A stretch of DNA of 64,000 nucleotides. It comes from Spirosomataceae bacterium TFI 002. GTDB taxonomy: Bacteria > Bacteroidota > Bacteroidia > Cytophagales > Spirosomataceae. The first letter of the stretch is position 1, and every line of letters starts with the position of its first letter. The notes under the pieces were generated by a model, which saw only the letters and a list, made by a program, of their open reading frames with translations, made no database searches and was not told the DNA's origin. Positions 8,224-18,251 of the stretch are shown piece by piece. A program made the position numbers and the translations under genes. Location: positions 3,301,001 to 3,365,000 of the forward strand of contig LT907983.1 in NCBI GenBank assembly GCA_900230115.1. Direction: 5' to 3'.

Positions 8224-8868
8224 ATGAATGCTCCATCGGTAAACGAATTATTAAATGCTTATGTGAACGGGGTTTTTCCAATGGCGGACCCAGATGGTAG
8301 CATATATTGGTATTCGCCCAACCTACGAGCTGTAATTCCTATCTACGAATTCAAACCATCGAGGTCTCTAAGACCATACATTAATCAAAAAAGGTTCGAG
8401 GTGAAAATCAACGCTGATTTTGAAGGGACTATGCGTGAATGTGCTAAGCCAAGAATAGACGCCAATGACACATGGATTTCAGAAGAACTTATTGACAGCT
8501 ACACTGCTCTGCACAAAAAAGGGTTTGCTCATAGTATAGAGACATATCAAGAAGGCAAACTGGTAGGGGGATTATATGGCGTTGCGATAGGGGCGGCATT
8601 TTTTGGTGAATCTATGTTTCACACGTCTTCCAATGCTTCAAAAGTTGCATTCTATTACTTGATAGAAATATTAAAGAAAAGAAACTATCAATTACTCGAC
8701 TCTCAGTTTATAAATGACAATGTAGCAAGATACGGAGCAATAGAAATTCCGAAGGCAACATACGAGCAAGAATTAATAGAGGCTGTGAAAGAAAGGATAG
8801 TTTTTACCAATGAACGAAGGCCATACGAAATAGAGGAATTACTTAGTGAAGAAGTCAGGCAATTCTAG
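8224..8868 (+). CDS. aat: Leucyl/phenylalanyl-tRNA-protein transferase
   Basis: A 214-residue enzyme from the ATG at 8224 that adds Leu or Phe to N-terminal Arg/Lys of proteins, marking them for ClpAP (N-degron pathway). Signatures: NGVFPMAD, WYSPNLRAVIPI, GGLYGVAIGAAFFGESMF, ASKVAFYYLIEILKK and LLDSQFINDNVARYGAIEIP. An upstream TTG at 8200 would overlap pyrR and adds residues that do not match the family start, so it was not used. It lies 8 bases after pyrR, and its 3' end overlaps the convergent glycosyltransferase by 14 bases. Confidence 0.93.
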   Translation: MNAPSVNELLNAYVNGVFPMADPDGSIYWYSPNLRAVIPIYEFKPSRSLRPYINQKRFEVKINADFEGTMRECAKPRIDANDTWISEELIDSYTALHKKGFAHSIETYQEGKLVGGLYGVAIGAAFFGESMFHTSSNASKVAFYYLIEILKKRNYQLLDSQFINDNVARYGAIEIPKATYEQELIEAVKERIVFTNERRPYEIEELLSEEVRQF

Positions 8869-9784
8869 GACTTTTCCAATTATTACTACCAATCGCCTTT
8901 ATATAATAGGACACCAAGTCTCGGAAGAGTCTAAGGTACATTCTCCCTTTTGGAGTAAAAAATGTAATTAGACCTATTAATGTCTGAAATAAGCCTAGGA
9001 TTAGATGATTTGCAACTGCCAACGCTTGGGTAAGAGAGCGATATTGTTCCACATATTTGTCAATATAAACATGCCGAGAAATCATCACTTCCAATTTAGT
9101 CAAGGCAGTAGTTTTAGGATTTATCCTAGAAGAACCACCGTGAAGGTGAAGTAGGGTAGGGTTCAACAGAATGCCAACTTTACCGCCAAGGTCTATTGCC
9201 TTTTTAGATAATGCAGTGTCTTCAAAATACATCCAGAAGTCTTCGTCCCATCCTTTGATGGTGTCAAACCATTTTTTAGAAATAAAAACTGCAGCACCAC
9301 TCACCCATGGTACTTGCTGCACGCTATCATTTAGCATTATTTTACGCGTAAATGCTTTTTTTGCAATAATTGCTCTTGTCCAGCCAAGAATAGTCATCAA
9401 ACTTGGAAATGGTTTTTCGAAAGCTTGTTTCTTTCCCTTTTCGTTGACCTGAACAACGCCTAGGATTGCTAAATCTTGATATTGCTTCAAAAGCTCGTCC
9501 AGTAACGTATCTAAGGCTACAGCATCTGGGTTTAGGAAAAAATAGTAAAGTCCACTAGCATGTTTAGCTCCAAGGTTGCAGGCATTGGCAAAACCATTGT
9601 TTCCGGTGTTTTTGATAAACTTAAAAGCTGGAAATGTTTTTTGGAATTCCTCTAGGCGATTGGTAGGAGAGCAATTATCTACCACTACTACTTCTATCCA
9701 ATCAATCTGCCTTAATGAATTAAGACACCTATCTAATAAGCCCCAGTTTTGATAATTAACAATGATGATAGAGAGTGTGGGCAT
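8855..9784 (-). CDS. Glycosyltransferase family 2 (rhamnosyltransferase-like)
   Basis: A 309-residue GT-A fold enzyme. The N-terminus (LSIIIVNYQNWGLLDRCLNS) and VVVVDNCSPTN are the nucleotide-sugar-binding start of GT2, NTGNNGFANACNLGAK is the typical second motif and FFLNPDAVAL carries the metal-binding DxD-like site. WVSGAAVFISKKWFD and GWDEDFWMYFEDTALSKKA form the acceptor region. Near the C-terminus a hydrophobic stretch (LGLFQTLIGLITFF) suggests membrane association. The substrate cannot be read from sequence; cell-surface polysaccharide or lipopolysaccharide assembly is likely. It lies 40 bases after the molybdopterin oxidoreductase on the same strand. Confidence 0.88.
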   Translation of the reverse strand: MPTLSIIIVNYQNWGLLDRCLNSLRQIDWIEVVVVDNCSPTNRLEEFQKTFPAFKFIKNTGNNGFANACNLGAKHASGLYYFFLNPDAVALDTLLDELLKQYQDLAILGVVQVNEKGKKQAFEKPFPSLMTILGWTRAIIAKKAFTRKIMLNDSVQQVPWVSGAAVFISKKWFDTIKGWDEDFWMYFEDTALSKKAIDLGGKVGILLNPTLLHLHGGSSRINPKTTALTKLEVMISRHVYIDKYVEQYRSLTQALAVANHLILGLFQTLIGLITFFTPKGRMYLRLFRDLVSYYIKAIGSNNWKSPRIA

Positions 9785-9824
9785 TAGCTATTTTAGAGAA
9801 TTTTCAAAAATAACAATAATAGAA

Positions 9825-11912
9825 TCAGTTCGCCTTACTTAATGTGACATAAACATTACTGAAAGCCGCATTTCCCGTCAGTTCGTCGATCAAATTTTCG
9901 TCTGTGAGGTCATTCACGCTTTCACCAGGCTTTTGTTGAGCTACACCTAGCTTTATACCTTTTTTGTTGTGTCCGTAGCCATGAGGCATGGCAAGTACGC
10001 CTTCCATCATTTCGGGTGAATAACTAAGTTTTATATCCAATGAGCCAACCCTAGATGTAATGGTTACTATTTCTTTGTCGGCAAAACCTTCCTTTTCTGC
10101 GTCCTTTGGATTGATATGCAGCACACAGCGGTCTTTTCCTTTTTGCAAAAGAGTTGAATTATGCATCCAGCTATTGTTGTCTCGGAGGTGTCTTTTTCCA
10201 ATGAGGAGGTAGCCTTCTTGATCCCTATGGTTCAATAGTCGCTCTATATCTGCTATGAGTAAGTCTGGAGCGATATTGATTTTTTTGTTCGTATTTACCA
10301 ACCTTTCTGGTAGTTGTGGTTTAAGCTCGCCCAAGTCAATACCATGTTTTTCCGAAACCAATTGCTTGAAATCGATTTTGTAAGGTCCTTCTTTTAGTTT
10401 TTGAGCCAATATTTGTTCCGGCGTGTAAATGACATTTCCGTTCAAGTCGGTATCGAATGCTTTTCGATAAAGCACCTGACCGAGTTCTTGGAAAATCTCC
10501 CAATCGTATTTGGCTCCATCGCTTTTTGCGAAAAGGGGAGGGGAGTACTTTGTTGTATTTCTCACTGCCAAATTATGAAAAGTAAGGTCATAATGTGAAG
10601 TCTCTAGCCCAGTTGCGGGTGGAAGAATGTAGTCGGCATGGCGGGTTGTTTCGTTTAAGTAGATATCAAAACTCACCATGAAATCTAGTTTTTCAAGTGC
10701 TTTATCTAACCTTGCTCCATTGGTGGTAGAAATAACTGGATTTCCGCAACTTGTTAGCATCACTTTGATTTGGCCTTCGCCTTCGGTTTCAATCTCTTCT
10801 GATAAACATGCAGTAGGCAACTCACCCAAAAACTCTGGGAATTTACGGACCCTACTTTGCCATCTATTGAATCTATTTTTCTCTTTAGACTTTCCTATGA
10901 AATCTATTGCTGGTAGGGGAAACATTGCTCCACCTTCTTTGTCTAAATTGCCAGTGATGATATTGAGTACATTGATAAGCCAGTGGCAAAGTCCACCATA
11001 AGATTGTGTACTTACACCTACTCTTCCGTAAACAGCAGATCTGTCACTTTCGACCAGTTCCATTGCTATTTTTTTAATTTCTTGAGCCGAAATGCCAGTT
11101 TTTTGACTTGCTTTTTCAATATCAAATGCTTCCAAAGCAGCTTTTAGCTTTTCTAGGTCTTCAACTAGGTTTTCGAGCTTTCCGAGTTTTTGGAGGTTGT
11201 TGGACAAAATATAATTTGCAATTGCACCTAGTAACCAAGCATCAGAGCCTGGTTTTATAAAATGATGTCTATCAGCTTTGTTGGCGGTTTCAGTAAGTCG
11301 CGGATCAATCACAACAACCTTTCCGCCCCTGTTTTGAAGTTCTTTTATTCTGTTCCCAACATCTGGCACAGTCATCATACTTCCATTACTCACCAGTGGA
11401 TTACCACCTAGAATGAGCCAATAGTTCGTGCGATCAATATCGGGGATGGGAACCAATAACGGATGCCCATACATTAGCCATGAAGCAAAATGATGTGGCA
11501 GCTGATCTGTGGAAGTGGCAGTGTAGTTATTCTTAGTCTTAATCGCCTTAAAAAACGAAGGGCCAAAAAGCATTGTCCCTAAGTTGTGGATAGATGGATT
11601 TCCTTGATAAATCCCAATGCTATCTAAACCATGTTTTGTAATGGAAGCTACAATTTTGTTCGCAATATCTTCATAAGCTGTTTCCCAAGAAACCTCTTCC
11701 CAGGTTTCACCAGTTCGTTTCAACGGTTTCTTGAGTCTATCAGGATCTTCATAAATGTCTTTAAGGCCAAAAGCTTTAGGACATATATGACCTCTACTTA
11801 ATGGATCATCCTGATCACCCTCAATCTTGTGAATATTTTTTCCTTCATAGGTTATTTTAAGACCACACATGGCCTCACATAAGTTGCAGGTTCGAAAATG
11901 TTCTTCAGGCAT
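9825..11912 (-). CDS. Molybdopterin-dependent oxidoreductase with N-terminal [4Fe-4S] cluster
   Basis: A 695-residue member of the bis-MGD (DMSO reductase / formate dehydrogenase-like) superfamily. Cys9, Cys12, Cys16 and Cys44 (in HICPKA) make the [4Fe-4S] site; the molybdopterin domains follow (WEEVSWETAYEDIANKI, YWLILGGNPLVSNGS, VVVIDPRLTETA) and the dinucleotide-binding C-terminal domain has DKEIVTITSRVGSLDIKL. No twin-arginine signal peptide is present, so it is cytoplasmic. The usual Cys/Ser/SeCys molybdenum ligand is not obvious; the region reads STDQLPHHFASWL. No electron-transfer subunit, chaperone or cofactor gene is nearby. Substrate unknown. Confidence 0.88.
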   Translation of the reverse strand: MPEEHFRTCNLCEAMCGLKITYEGKNIHKIEGDQDDPLSRGHICPKAFGLKDIYEDPDRLKKPLKRTGETWEEVSWETAYEDIANKIVASITKHGLDSIGIYQGNPSIHNLGTMLFGPSFFKAIKTKNNYTATSTDQLPHHFASWLMYGHPLLVPIPDIDRTNYWLILGGNPLVSNGSMMTVPDVGNRIKELQNRGGKVVVIDPRLTETANKADRHHFIKPGSDAWLLGAIANYILSNNLQKLGKLENLVEDLEKLKAALEAFDIEKASQKTGISAQEIKKIAMELVESDRSAVYGRVGVSTQSYGGLCHWLINVLNIITGNLDKEGGAMFPLPAIDFIGKSKEKNRFNRWQSRVRKFPEFLGELPTACLSEEIETEGEGQIKVMLTSCGNPVISTTNGARLDKALEKLDFMVSFDIYLNETTRHADYILPPATGLETSHYDLTFHNLAVRNTTKYSPPLFAKSDGAKYDWEIFQELGQVLYRKAFDTDLNGNVIYTPEQILAQKLKEGPYKIDFKQLVSEKHGIDLGELKPQLPERLVNTNKKINIAPDLLIADIERLLNHRDQEGYLLIGKRHLRDNNSWMHNSTLLQKGKDRCVLHINPKDAEKEGFADKEIVTITSRVGSLDIKLSYSPEMMEGVLAMPHGYGHNKKGIKLGVAQQKPGESVNDLTDENLIDELTGNAAFSNVYVTLSKAN

Positions 11913-11958
11913 AGGTTGTTGATGTTATGCTGTGAAGATAAGTTTTTTATGGTTGGGA

Positions 11959-14900
11959 TTAAAGCACCATAAATTCAACTCTCCTGTTTTTCTTTCGAGA
12001 TTCTTCGTTTTCGTTAGAGGAGATTGGTTCTATTGGTCCACGCCCTACAGCAGTAAGTCGATTTTCATGAATACCCTTAGATGTCAAGTATTTGATTACA
12101 GATTCACATCGTTCTTTAGATAGCTTAACATTTAGGTAAAAGTCTCCTTCATTATCGGTGTGGCCTCTTACCTCTATTTTGACCGAATTATTTTCTTTCA
12201 AAATCTTAACAAGCTCATCTAGTTGTTCAAAGGACTCTTCTCTCAGTACTGGGCTACTTTGGTCAAAATAAATATTTTCCAAAGTGATTTTCTTACCTTT
12301 TTTTATTTCTCCAAAAGCTTCAGACTGAATGACATCTCCTGCTTTAAAGTCTCCAGCATCGGAACTTAACTTTGATACTGTTTTACTTTCTGCGATTAAG
12401 TAAATATCGCGTTCAAATTCAAGAGACTTCAACCATTCCAAAGCCACTACTTTAGATTCTACCGTTTCATATCCGTCGCCTTGTATACTTAGTGCATAAG
12501 ACTTGGAGGGCTCCAAGGCAGCAATAAACTCTCCACCTTGCTGTTTTTGAACTTCTTGTTTTGTAGCTAGGTCTACCACTTTAAAGTCTAAACGAGTGAT
12601 CGTTTTTTTAGTTTGCTTGTCGATAAACCTGAAGTAGAATGGATAGCTTTTTCTCTCTGCGATCAAATTTGTACTCACTCTATTAATTAGAGCTTTATCA
12701 AAATCAATGTTATGAATTTCTGGTTTATAGAGATCATCTGCCCATTCAATTTTTACTTTGTCACCTTCAATTCCTTGAATAAAGAAAGGTGCTTTCCCTA
12801 CCTTATCACCATTTTTTAATGCTTCTGGATATATTTCTTCTTCAGTATATTTATCAAATACAAGTACTTTAACTTCGTGTGTCGGGATTTTGTCTTTAAC
12901 AGATTTGAAAATAATACTTGTACTTTGAAGCAAGTTGTCAACCGTTTGTTCGCTTTTCTTAAATCCGTCGGCCAAGAGCTCTATCTTATATTTTCCGTTT
13001 TTATTTAGTTTGCCTTTGGCATTTCCTTTTGAGTCGGATATGAGTTCTAAGACTCGTTTTTCTTCAGCATCGTAAACATAAAAAACTGCGTTTGCAATGC
13101 CATTTCCAGACTCAAGGTCGCTTGCCACTAAGTTTAATTCGAAATCGTTACGTGCAAGTTTGAGTTCAAGGTCAATATTTTTGTTGCCATTTTCAGGAAT
13201 ATCAACCATTACTTTTTTGTCTAAATTTAAGTACCCTGGAGAGCTGCCAGTAATTAGCAATTCATCGTTTTGAGTAAGTTTATACTCAAGTAAGCCGTCT
13301 TTTATTTCTTTGGTAGTAGTGTTGTTACTTTTTTGGGAATAAATCTTTACTAATCCGTTTAACTCTTTATCTGTTTCAGCATCTAGCATCACAATGCTGA
13401 GCAAACTGGGCAAAAGTGGAGCAAGCTTTAGCGTAACTTTCCTATCCGAAGTCATGGCTGGAATATTGGCAGAGAATGGTAAGAAACCAGGTGCATCAAC
13501 TGTGATTTTAAATTGATCGTCCTTTTCTGCTTTTAAAATAAATTCATTGCCATTCTGTTCTGGTTTCAAACTCGTGTTTCCACCATTTCCTGATGTGAGT
13601 ATAAAATTTGGATTTGGTATAAACTCTCCAGATTCCTTGTCCACTACTTTTAAAATAAGTGCATAGCGAGTTATTACTTGAGAACCTTTGAGTTTTTCAC
13701 CTTCGGCACTGATTTTTTCAGATGTAGTTTCTGGCGAATCCGCCACCAATTCCATTTCTTCTATGGCTTTTTGGGGAGTTGGGGATTCCATTGATTTTGA
13801 AACCTTTTCGCTAGGTTTTTCTTCAGTTACTAAAGTGTTCTCGTTTATTGAGATAGGATTTGATAAGTCTTTATTTTCATCTTTCTTTTGTAAAGAAACC
13901 TGAGTTTTACTCGGGTCATTTTGGGCAATTCTAGCAATTTCTGATGCATCCGTTGGGATTTTTGTAAGTAGTAGGTCTAGCGGAATGGGCTTACAATCAA
14001 TTAAAATATCTTGTTTTATGGCTACAGATTTGGTGAAATAATCTGGTAAATTGACGGATATGTCATAATCTCCTCCAAATGGTACAATGGCAGTGAAACG
14101 ACCATCTGATTTATTATTATCCAGTACAGCCATAGTTATACCTGTACTTTTTTCTTTCACAATTACTTTGGCTTCAATTGGCTTTTTTGTTACCGAGTCT
14201 ATTACAAAACCTTGTATGGTAGCACTCCGAATTGGCCTAAGTGACTCAGGGATAGTTGTAGAATAGATATCGCCATTGCTCACATAGTACATTAAATCTC
14301 CACATGGACTCACAGAAACGAAAAGGTCAGACTTTTTGGAATTTATAAATTCTAAGTTTTCTGGTTGGCTCCAACTTCCGTCCTCTTGTAATACTGATTT
14401 ATAAAGGTCAAAATCACCTCTTCCTTCTTTTTTGATAGATGAAAAAACAAGTGTTTTACCATCTGCTAATATTCGTGGAGCTTTTTCACAATCTTTATTT
14501 ATTGGACTTGGTAATTCATATGGCGATCGCCAATTGCCAAGTCTATTTTTCTCAGAAACCATGATGCGATAACATTGTTTTCCTTCGACTTTTTTGCCAA
14601 AAATTTCTTGAGTGAAGTAAAGTTTTTTACCATCTGGAGAAATTGAAGGAAAGCCTTCGTAGCTATCAGTGTTAATTTTTGAACCAATGTTCTCGGGTTT
14701 GGTCCACCCATTTTTCTCTCTTTCTGAATAATAAATATCTTCTCTTCCGTAGCCACTTTTACCAAAATTGGCAAAGAAAAAAAGCATATTGCCGTCGTAT
14801 GAAATACTAGGCCCTCCCATTACAGGACTCATATTCCCGTTTGCATATTCATTAATGGGTGCAATATTTGTAGGCCTCATCCACTCGCCAGATGGGTGCA

Positions 14901-15180
14901 GTTTGGCTTCGTAAACTCCAAAAAAAGTTGTTTCAAATTCGTCTAAGATAACTTCGCTTTTACCATCAGCATTAATTTGTGGAACCTTCTTTCCGGCATT
15001 GACATAAATTCCATATTGATCCGACTGGTAAACGAGAGTTTGCCCATCTGCAGTAATAGATGGAGCGTACTCAATACTTTTTGAAGTATTGATTGGTTCG
15101 GGCAGTCGTTTTTTGTCCTGAGCTAAGGATTCACTTATTCCAAAAATCAATATCGATGCTAAAACTGTAAATTTATTCAT
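11959..15180 (-). CDS. PD40 beta-propeller / CRD / OmpA-C envelope protein
   Basis: A 1073-residue exported protein (signal peptide ending ESLAQ, residues 1-21). Residues about 35-310 are PD40/WD40-like propeller blades (repeated [10 protein letters not shown]- and [10 protein letters not shown]-type strands). A carboxypeptidase-regulatory-like domain follows at about 320-405 ([20 protein letters not shown]), then a Pro/Glu/Ser-rich linker and several further Ig-like or CRD-like segments. Residues 963-1073 are an OmpA C-terminal peptidoglycan-binding domain ([40 protein letters not shown]). Propeller plus CRD plus OmpA-C resembles PorE of the type IX secretion system, but the TPR of PorE is missing. 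Its start overlaps the preceding TSP3 gene by 8 bases: the pair is coupled. Confidence 0.87.
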   Translation of the reverse strand: MNKFTVLASILIFGISESLAQDKKRLPEPINTSKSIEYAPSITADGQTLVYQSDQYGIYVNAGKKVPQINADGKSEVILDEFETTFFGVYEAKLHPSGEWMRPTNIAPINEYANGNMSPVMGGPSISYDGNMLFFFANFGKSGYGREDIYYSEREKNGWTKPENIGSKINTDSYEGFPSISPDGKKLYFTQEIFGKKVEGKQCYRIMVSEKNRLGNWRSPYELPSPINKDCEKAPRILADGKTLVFSSIKKEGRGDFDLYKSVLQEDGSWSQPENLEFINSKKSDLFVSVSPCGDLMYYVSNGDIYSTTIPESLRPIRSATIQGFVIDSVTKKPIEAKVIVKEKSTGITMAVLDNNKSDGRFTAIVPFGGDYDISVNLPDYFTKSVAIKQDILIDCKPIPLDLLLTKIPTDASEIARIAQNDPSKTQVSLQKKDENKDLSNPISINENTLVTEEKPSEKVSKSMESPTPQKAIEEMELVADSPETTSEKISAEGEKLKGSQVITRYALILKVVDKESGEFIPNPNFILTSGNGGNTSLKPEQNGNEFILKAEKDDQFKITVDAPGFLPFSANIPAMTSDRKVTLKLAPLLPSLLSIVMLDAETDKELNGLVKIYSQKSNNTTTKEIKDGLLEYKLTQNDELLITGSSPGYLNLDKKVMVDIPENGNKNIDLELKLARNDFELNLVASDLESGNGIANAVFYVYDAEEKRVLELISDSKGNAKGKLNKNGKYKIELLADGFKKSEQTVDNLLQSTSIIFKSVKDKIPTHEVKVLVFDKYTEEEIYPEALKNGDKVGKAPFFIQGIEGDKVKIEWADDLYKPEIHNIDFDKALINRVSTNLIAERKSYPFYFRFIDKQTKKTITRLDFKVVDLATKQEVQKQQGGEFIAALEPSKSYALSIQGDGYETVESKVVALEWLKSLEFERDIYLIAESKTVSKLSSDAGDFKAGDVIQSEAFGEIKKGKKITLENIYFDQSSPVLREESFEQLDELVKILKENNSVKIEVRGHTDNEGDFYLNVKLSKERCESVIKYLTSKGIHENRLTAVGRGPIEPISSNENEESRKKNRRVEFMVL

Positions 15181-17494
15181 CTTTTACTGAAGCTTTTATG
15201 ATGGTTTCTACAAGAGAATTGTTCAGAACCTCCACTTCATATCCCATTTCTCGCAGATCTTTTCCTAAGAGCTTTTCAATTTTTTCTGCTTTTTTGCCTT
15301 CTATCTTTATGATAATAGTTTTTCCTATTAATGCATTGGCAGCTGTTTCCACTGCAATATCAGTAGTACTAAATTGAAGTGCGGAAATGCTAGTTTTCAA
15401 ACCTGATAAGCTCGTATATGTATTATCTCCAATTGCAAGAGAATCAGCTATTTGAACTTCGAATGCACAACCATCCAAAGCCAACAAGCCTTTTACTGCA
15501 GGACAATCATCTTTGGAGTCAATAATGGAGTCACCGTCTGTATCTGGGCAGCCATTGGTTTCTTTTCCTCCCGCTTGTTGTGGACAGGCATCTTCGCTGT
15601 CTATAATTCCATCACCATCGGTATCTGGACAACCTTTAAACTCGGTTAAACCTGCAATTTCGGGGCAATCATCGTCAATGTCCACCAATCCGTCTTCATC
15701 AGTATCTGGGCAACCTTTGTTAGCTAGACTACCTTTGTTATCGGGGCAGCGATCATCTTGGTCTGCAATTCCGTCGGCATCAGTATCGGGGCAGCCACGT
15801 AAGAGTTTGGAACCTGGTAAATCAGGGCAATTGTCTTCACTGTCTATCAGCCCATCGCCATCAGAATCAGGACAACCGCCAAATTCTTCTGGACCTGCTT
15901 TTTGTGGACAATCATCTTCGTCATCCGGAAGGCCGTCTCCATCGGTATCTGGACAGCCATTGAAACGAGCAATCCCGGCCACATCTGGACAAGCATCTGA
16001 ATTATCGAAAATTCCATCCATGTCACTATCAGGACAGCCATTTGTTTCTGCTGGGCCAGCATGTTCTGGGCAATTATCGTCTTCATCTTTTATGCCGTCA
16101 CCGTCACTATCTGGACAGCCTTTGAAAGTCCATAGGCCAGCAGTTTCTATGCATTCATCTTTTTTATCTGAAACGGCATCGTTGTCTCTGTCTTTAATCT
16201 TTTTTGCCAAAGAAGAAATACTAAACCCTGCATAAACAGTTGGTGCTGTTGCATTCTTTTGAAAAAGAGAATTGAAACTTTCTGTACCAAAAAACAAGGC
16301 TCCAAGGCGTATGTGAAGACCTAGTCCGTAGGTTTTACTTTGCATGCGGTAGGTGAAAGGTAATGAAAACTCTGCTCCATCATTCTCTACTCGAGGGTAA
16401 ACTGCAATAATGCTTTGTGGATTAATTCCATAATCTTGTTTACTAGTTGCTCCTCTGTATGCCGCTCCCAAGTGCCAGCCTTTTTTGCCAAGTTTGGCTT
16501 CGGCAAAAAGGTTAATTCTAGTCGGTAGGGCTAATACTGCTCCTCCGACGTTTGTATCGCTATTTTGAAAGCCCAATACACTTAAGTCTTCGAGGAAGTC
16601 CTGCTCCAAGCTTTGGTTGCCAATGCTCGTGTTGTTAAAATTCCTACTTTGGGTAGAAGATGTGCCTGTTTTTACATTTCCAATATCGGTGATGCTAAAT
16701 CCAAACCTTGCTAAGTACTTATTAGTAGCTGGTGAATATTGCTTCTTGCCATCCATGGAGTATTCATGGTCTAAGTATTTTGGTCGAAATTCATAAACAA
16801 ATCCAAGGTCAAAGCCAACTCCACCTTGAGGACTTTTGAGCATATCTAGCCAATTAAACCCAGCCGAAATATCGCTCGTAATCCCATAAAAGCTTCCAGA
16901 AAAAACACTACTACTGCCATCTTTTGAGGCCGAAAGCACACCAACCATGTTGTTTTGATAGTATGCCGAAACTAACTTTGCTGTAGCTCCAAACTTTACA
17001 AAATGATCATTGAAGGCCAAAGGATGGGCATAAGAAAAAGCAATTTCTTTGAGACCGAGAGATTGGTAACTATCTGCACTGCTTGTTGGTAAGGACTCTT
17101 CTCCCAAGCCCGTAAAAAGTGTATTGATGTTACCAAGGCTTCTTTGGCCAGCTCTATAATGTGTACTAATGGCAAATGCATTGTTCTTGGGCAACTGAAT
17201 CATAAGAGATGGCCCGTCCATGTTGATATGCTGGGTACGAAAAGATTGGTTTTGGAGCTTCAAGTCAACCTTGCTAGAGGGTACGAATGTATTGTGCAAA
17301 GCATCTCCACTCATATTTGCCGAAAAACCACCAAGGTTCACAAACCACTTATGCCGAGAGTCGGCCAGTAATGCTGGATTGTAGCCAACTGCATAGGTAC
17401 CCGCTCCACTAGACATGCGAAAGACCTCAAAATCCTGAGCATTTAAAGCACTAAAAGTCAAAACAAAAACAAAAAACAGATAGATTTTTCTCAT
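15173..17494 (-). CDS. Outer-membrane protein with nine thrombospondin type 3 repeats
   Basis: A 773-residue exported protein (signal peptide ending ALNAQ). Residues about 20-430 are a DUF5723-like, beta-rich region expected to form an outer-membrane barrel ([27 protein letters not shown]). Residues about 436-678 hold nine TSP3 calcium-binding repeats with a 27-residue period ([15 protein letters not shown] type; the first, [14 protein letters not shown], is degenerate). TSP3 stalks usually carry an OmpA domain, but here the last 95 residues are a different small domain ([20 protein letters not shown]). The next gene supplies an OmpA domain and overlaps it by 8 bases, so the two proteins may act together (inference). 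Confidence 0.85.
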   Translation of the reverse strand: MRKIYLFFVFVLTFSALNAQDFEVFRMSSGAGTYAVGYNPALLADSRHKWFVNLGGFSANMSGDALHNTFVPSSKVDLKLQNQSFRTQHINMDGPSLMIQLPKNNAFAISTHYRAGQRSLGNINTLFTGLGEESLPTSSADSYQSLGLKEIAFSYAHPLAFNDHFVKFGATAKLVSAYYQNNMVGVLSASKDGSSSVFSGSFYGITSDISAGFNWLDMLKSPQGGVGFDLGFVYEFRPKYLDHEYSMDGKKQYSPATNKYLARFGFSITDIGNVKTGTSSTQSRNFNNTSIGNQSLEQDFLEDLSVLGFQNSDTNVGGAVLALPTRINLFAEAKLGKKGWHLGAAYRGATSKQDYGINPQSIIAVYPRVENDGAEFSLPFTYRMQSKTYGLGLHIRLGALFFGTESFNSLFQKNATAPTVYAGFSISSLAKKIKDRDNDAVSDKKDECIETAGLWTFKGCPDSDGDGIKDEDDNCPEHAGPAETNGCPDSDMDGIFDNSDACPDVAGIARFNGCPDTDGDGLPDDEDDCPQKAGPEEFGGCPDSDGDGLIDSEDNCPDLPGSKLLRGCPDTDADGIADQDDRCPDNKGSLANKGCPDTDEDGLVDIDDDCPEIAGLTEFKGCPDTDGDGIIDSEDACPQQAGGKETNGCPDTDGDSIIDSKDDCPAVKGLLALDGCAFEVQIADSLAIGDNTYTSLSGLKTSISALQFSTTDIAVETAANALIGKTIIIKIEGKKAEKIEKLLGKDLREMGYEVEVLNNSLVETIIKASVKDE
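15461..16189 (-). repeat. 81-bp coding repeats (TSP3, nine copies)
   Basis: Within the gene above, nine in-frame units of 81 bases encode DxDxDGxxDxxDxCP plus a 12-residue spacer ending NGCP or KGCP. Each aspartate set is expected to bind calcium. The repeat also forces long false open frames on the opposite strand. Confidence 0.9.
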
Positions 17495-17813
17495 TTAGTA
17501 GCAAGATTTGAATTAAAAGCAATTTACTGCCTTATAGACTTTCTTGGGCTACCGAATAATAAAAAGTGGGGGAGGTCATCCCCCAAAAAATCGAGAATTT
17601 TTATTTTACTTTCAATACTTACAACCTCCAATCTCCATTTAAATTACTTAGCATGCAGTTTGGATCGTTTCAATTACTTTAGAAGAAGTGTTGACTTCAT
17701 GGTGTTTTTATTGAGATGAGTTTAATAGTTATTTTTTTGGTATTATTGTTTTTCTTGTATTTTTATTTTTTTGAGAAAAAAAATGTTAAAACAGATGGTT
17801 AAAATCTGTTTTT
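17495..17813. other. Intergenic AT-rich region
   Basis: The 319 bases between the TSP3-gene start and the end of the LytTR gene hold a likely terminator (listed separately) and a very T-rich stretch at 17700-17800. I see no small gene; a promoter for the TSP3-OmpA operon must lie in the first 100 bases or so but no clear boxes stand out. Confidence 0.5.
17567..17585 (-). terminator. Possible terminator after the LytTR gene
   Basis: TGGGGG and CCCCCA form a 6-bp stem with a 7-base loop. On the minus strand it is followed by CTTTTTATTATT. Distance from the LytTR stop is about 230 bases, so assignment is tentative. Confidence 0.4.
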
Positions 17814-18125
17814 CTATAAATTCCTCTTCACCACCCTCCGCCTCCTACTCACAGGCAACCTAAGGCCGCTTTTGAGTAGGACGTTATCAATTCCTTTTTT
17901 TTTGATGAGGCCGTTGTTTACGATAAAACTGCGATGGATTCTTGTGAAGTTGTGATTGTGGGAAAGCATTTCTTCAAACCGTTTTAGGGTATAGCTGATT
18001 AAATGTTTCTTTCCGTTTTTAAGATGGATAAGTGTGTAGTTTACATTTGCTTCGAAGTAAGCGACTTCGTCGACATCTTCGAAAAAGCGATGGAGATTTT
18101 GCGGGAAAGGCTTTTCTAATTCCAT
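17814..18125 (-). CDS. Stand-alone LytTR DNA-binding protein
   Basis: From the ATG at 18125 the product is 103 residues and almost entirely a LytTR domain: VAYFEANVNYTLIHLKNGKK, HLISYTLKRFEEMLS, FTRIHRSFIVNNGLI and LPVSRRRRVV. LytTR domains bind DNA through beta-strands. There is no receiver or membrane segment, so the input signal must come from elsewhere or the protein is constitutive. The open frame extends upstream to 18224, but the extra 33 residues show no domain character. It follows the divergent membrane-protein pair, being 126 bases beyond the minus-strand member, and could be its transcriptional output (inference). Confidence 0.85.
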   Translation of the reverse strand: MELEKPFPQNLHRFFEDVDEVAYFEANVNYTLIHLKNGKKHLISYTLKRFEEMLSHNHNFTRIHRSFIVNNGLIKKKGIDNVLLKSGLRLPVSRRRRVVKRNL

Positions 18126-18251
18126 GGTATAGTTGTGGTTTTTTGGATTTCGGTGTTTGAATATCCAAAGGTTTTTGAATTGATGTGAATACTTTTGTAA
18201 GCAATACAATTCGCAAACTCGCAAGTGTTGTTAGTCAGTTAGTTAAAGACA

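Noticed and set aside
15513-16235. A 240-codon plus-strand open frame rich in Ser, Pro and Gly (SGQP-type repeats)
   Set aside because: It lies entirely antisense to the nine TSP3 repeats; the 81-base period forces an open frame on the other strand. It has no plausible start context.
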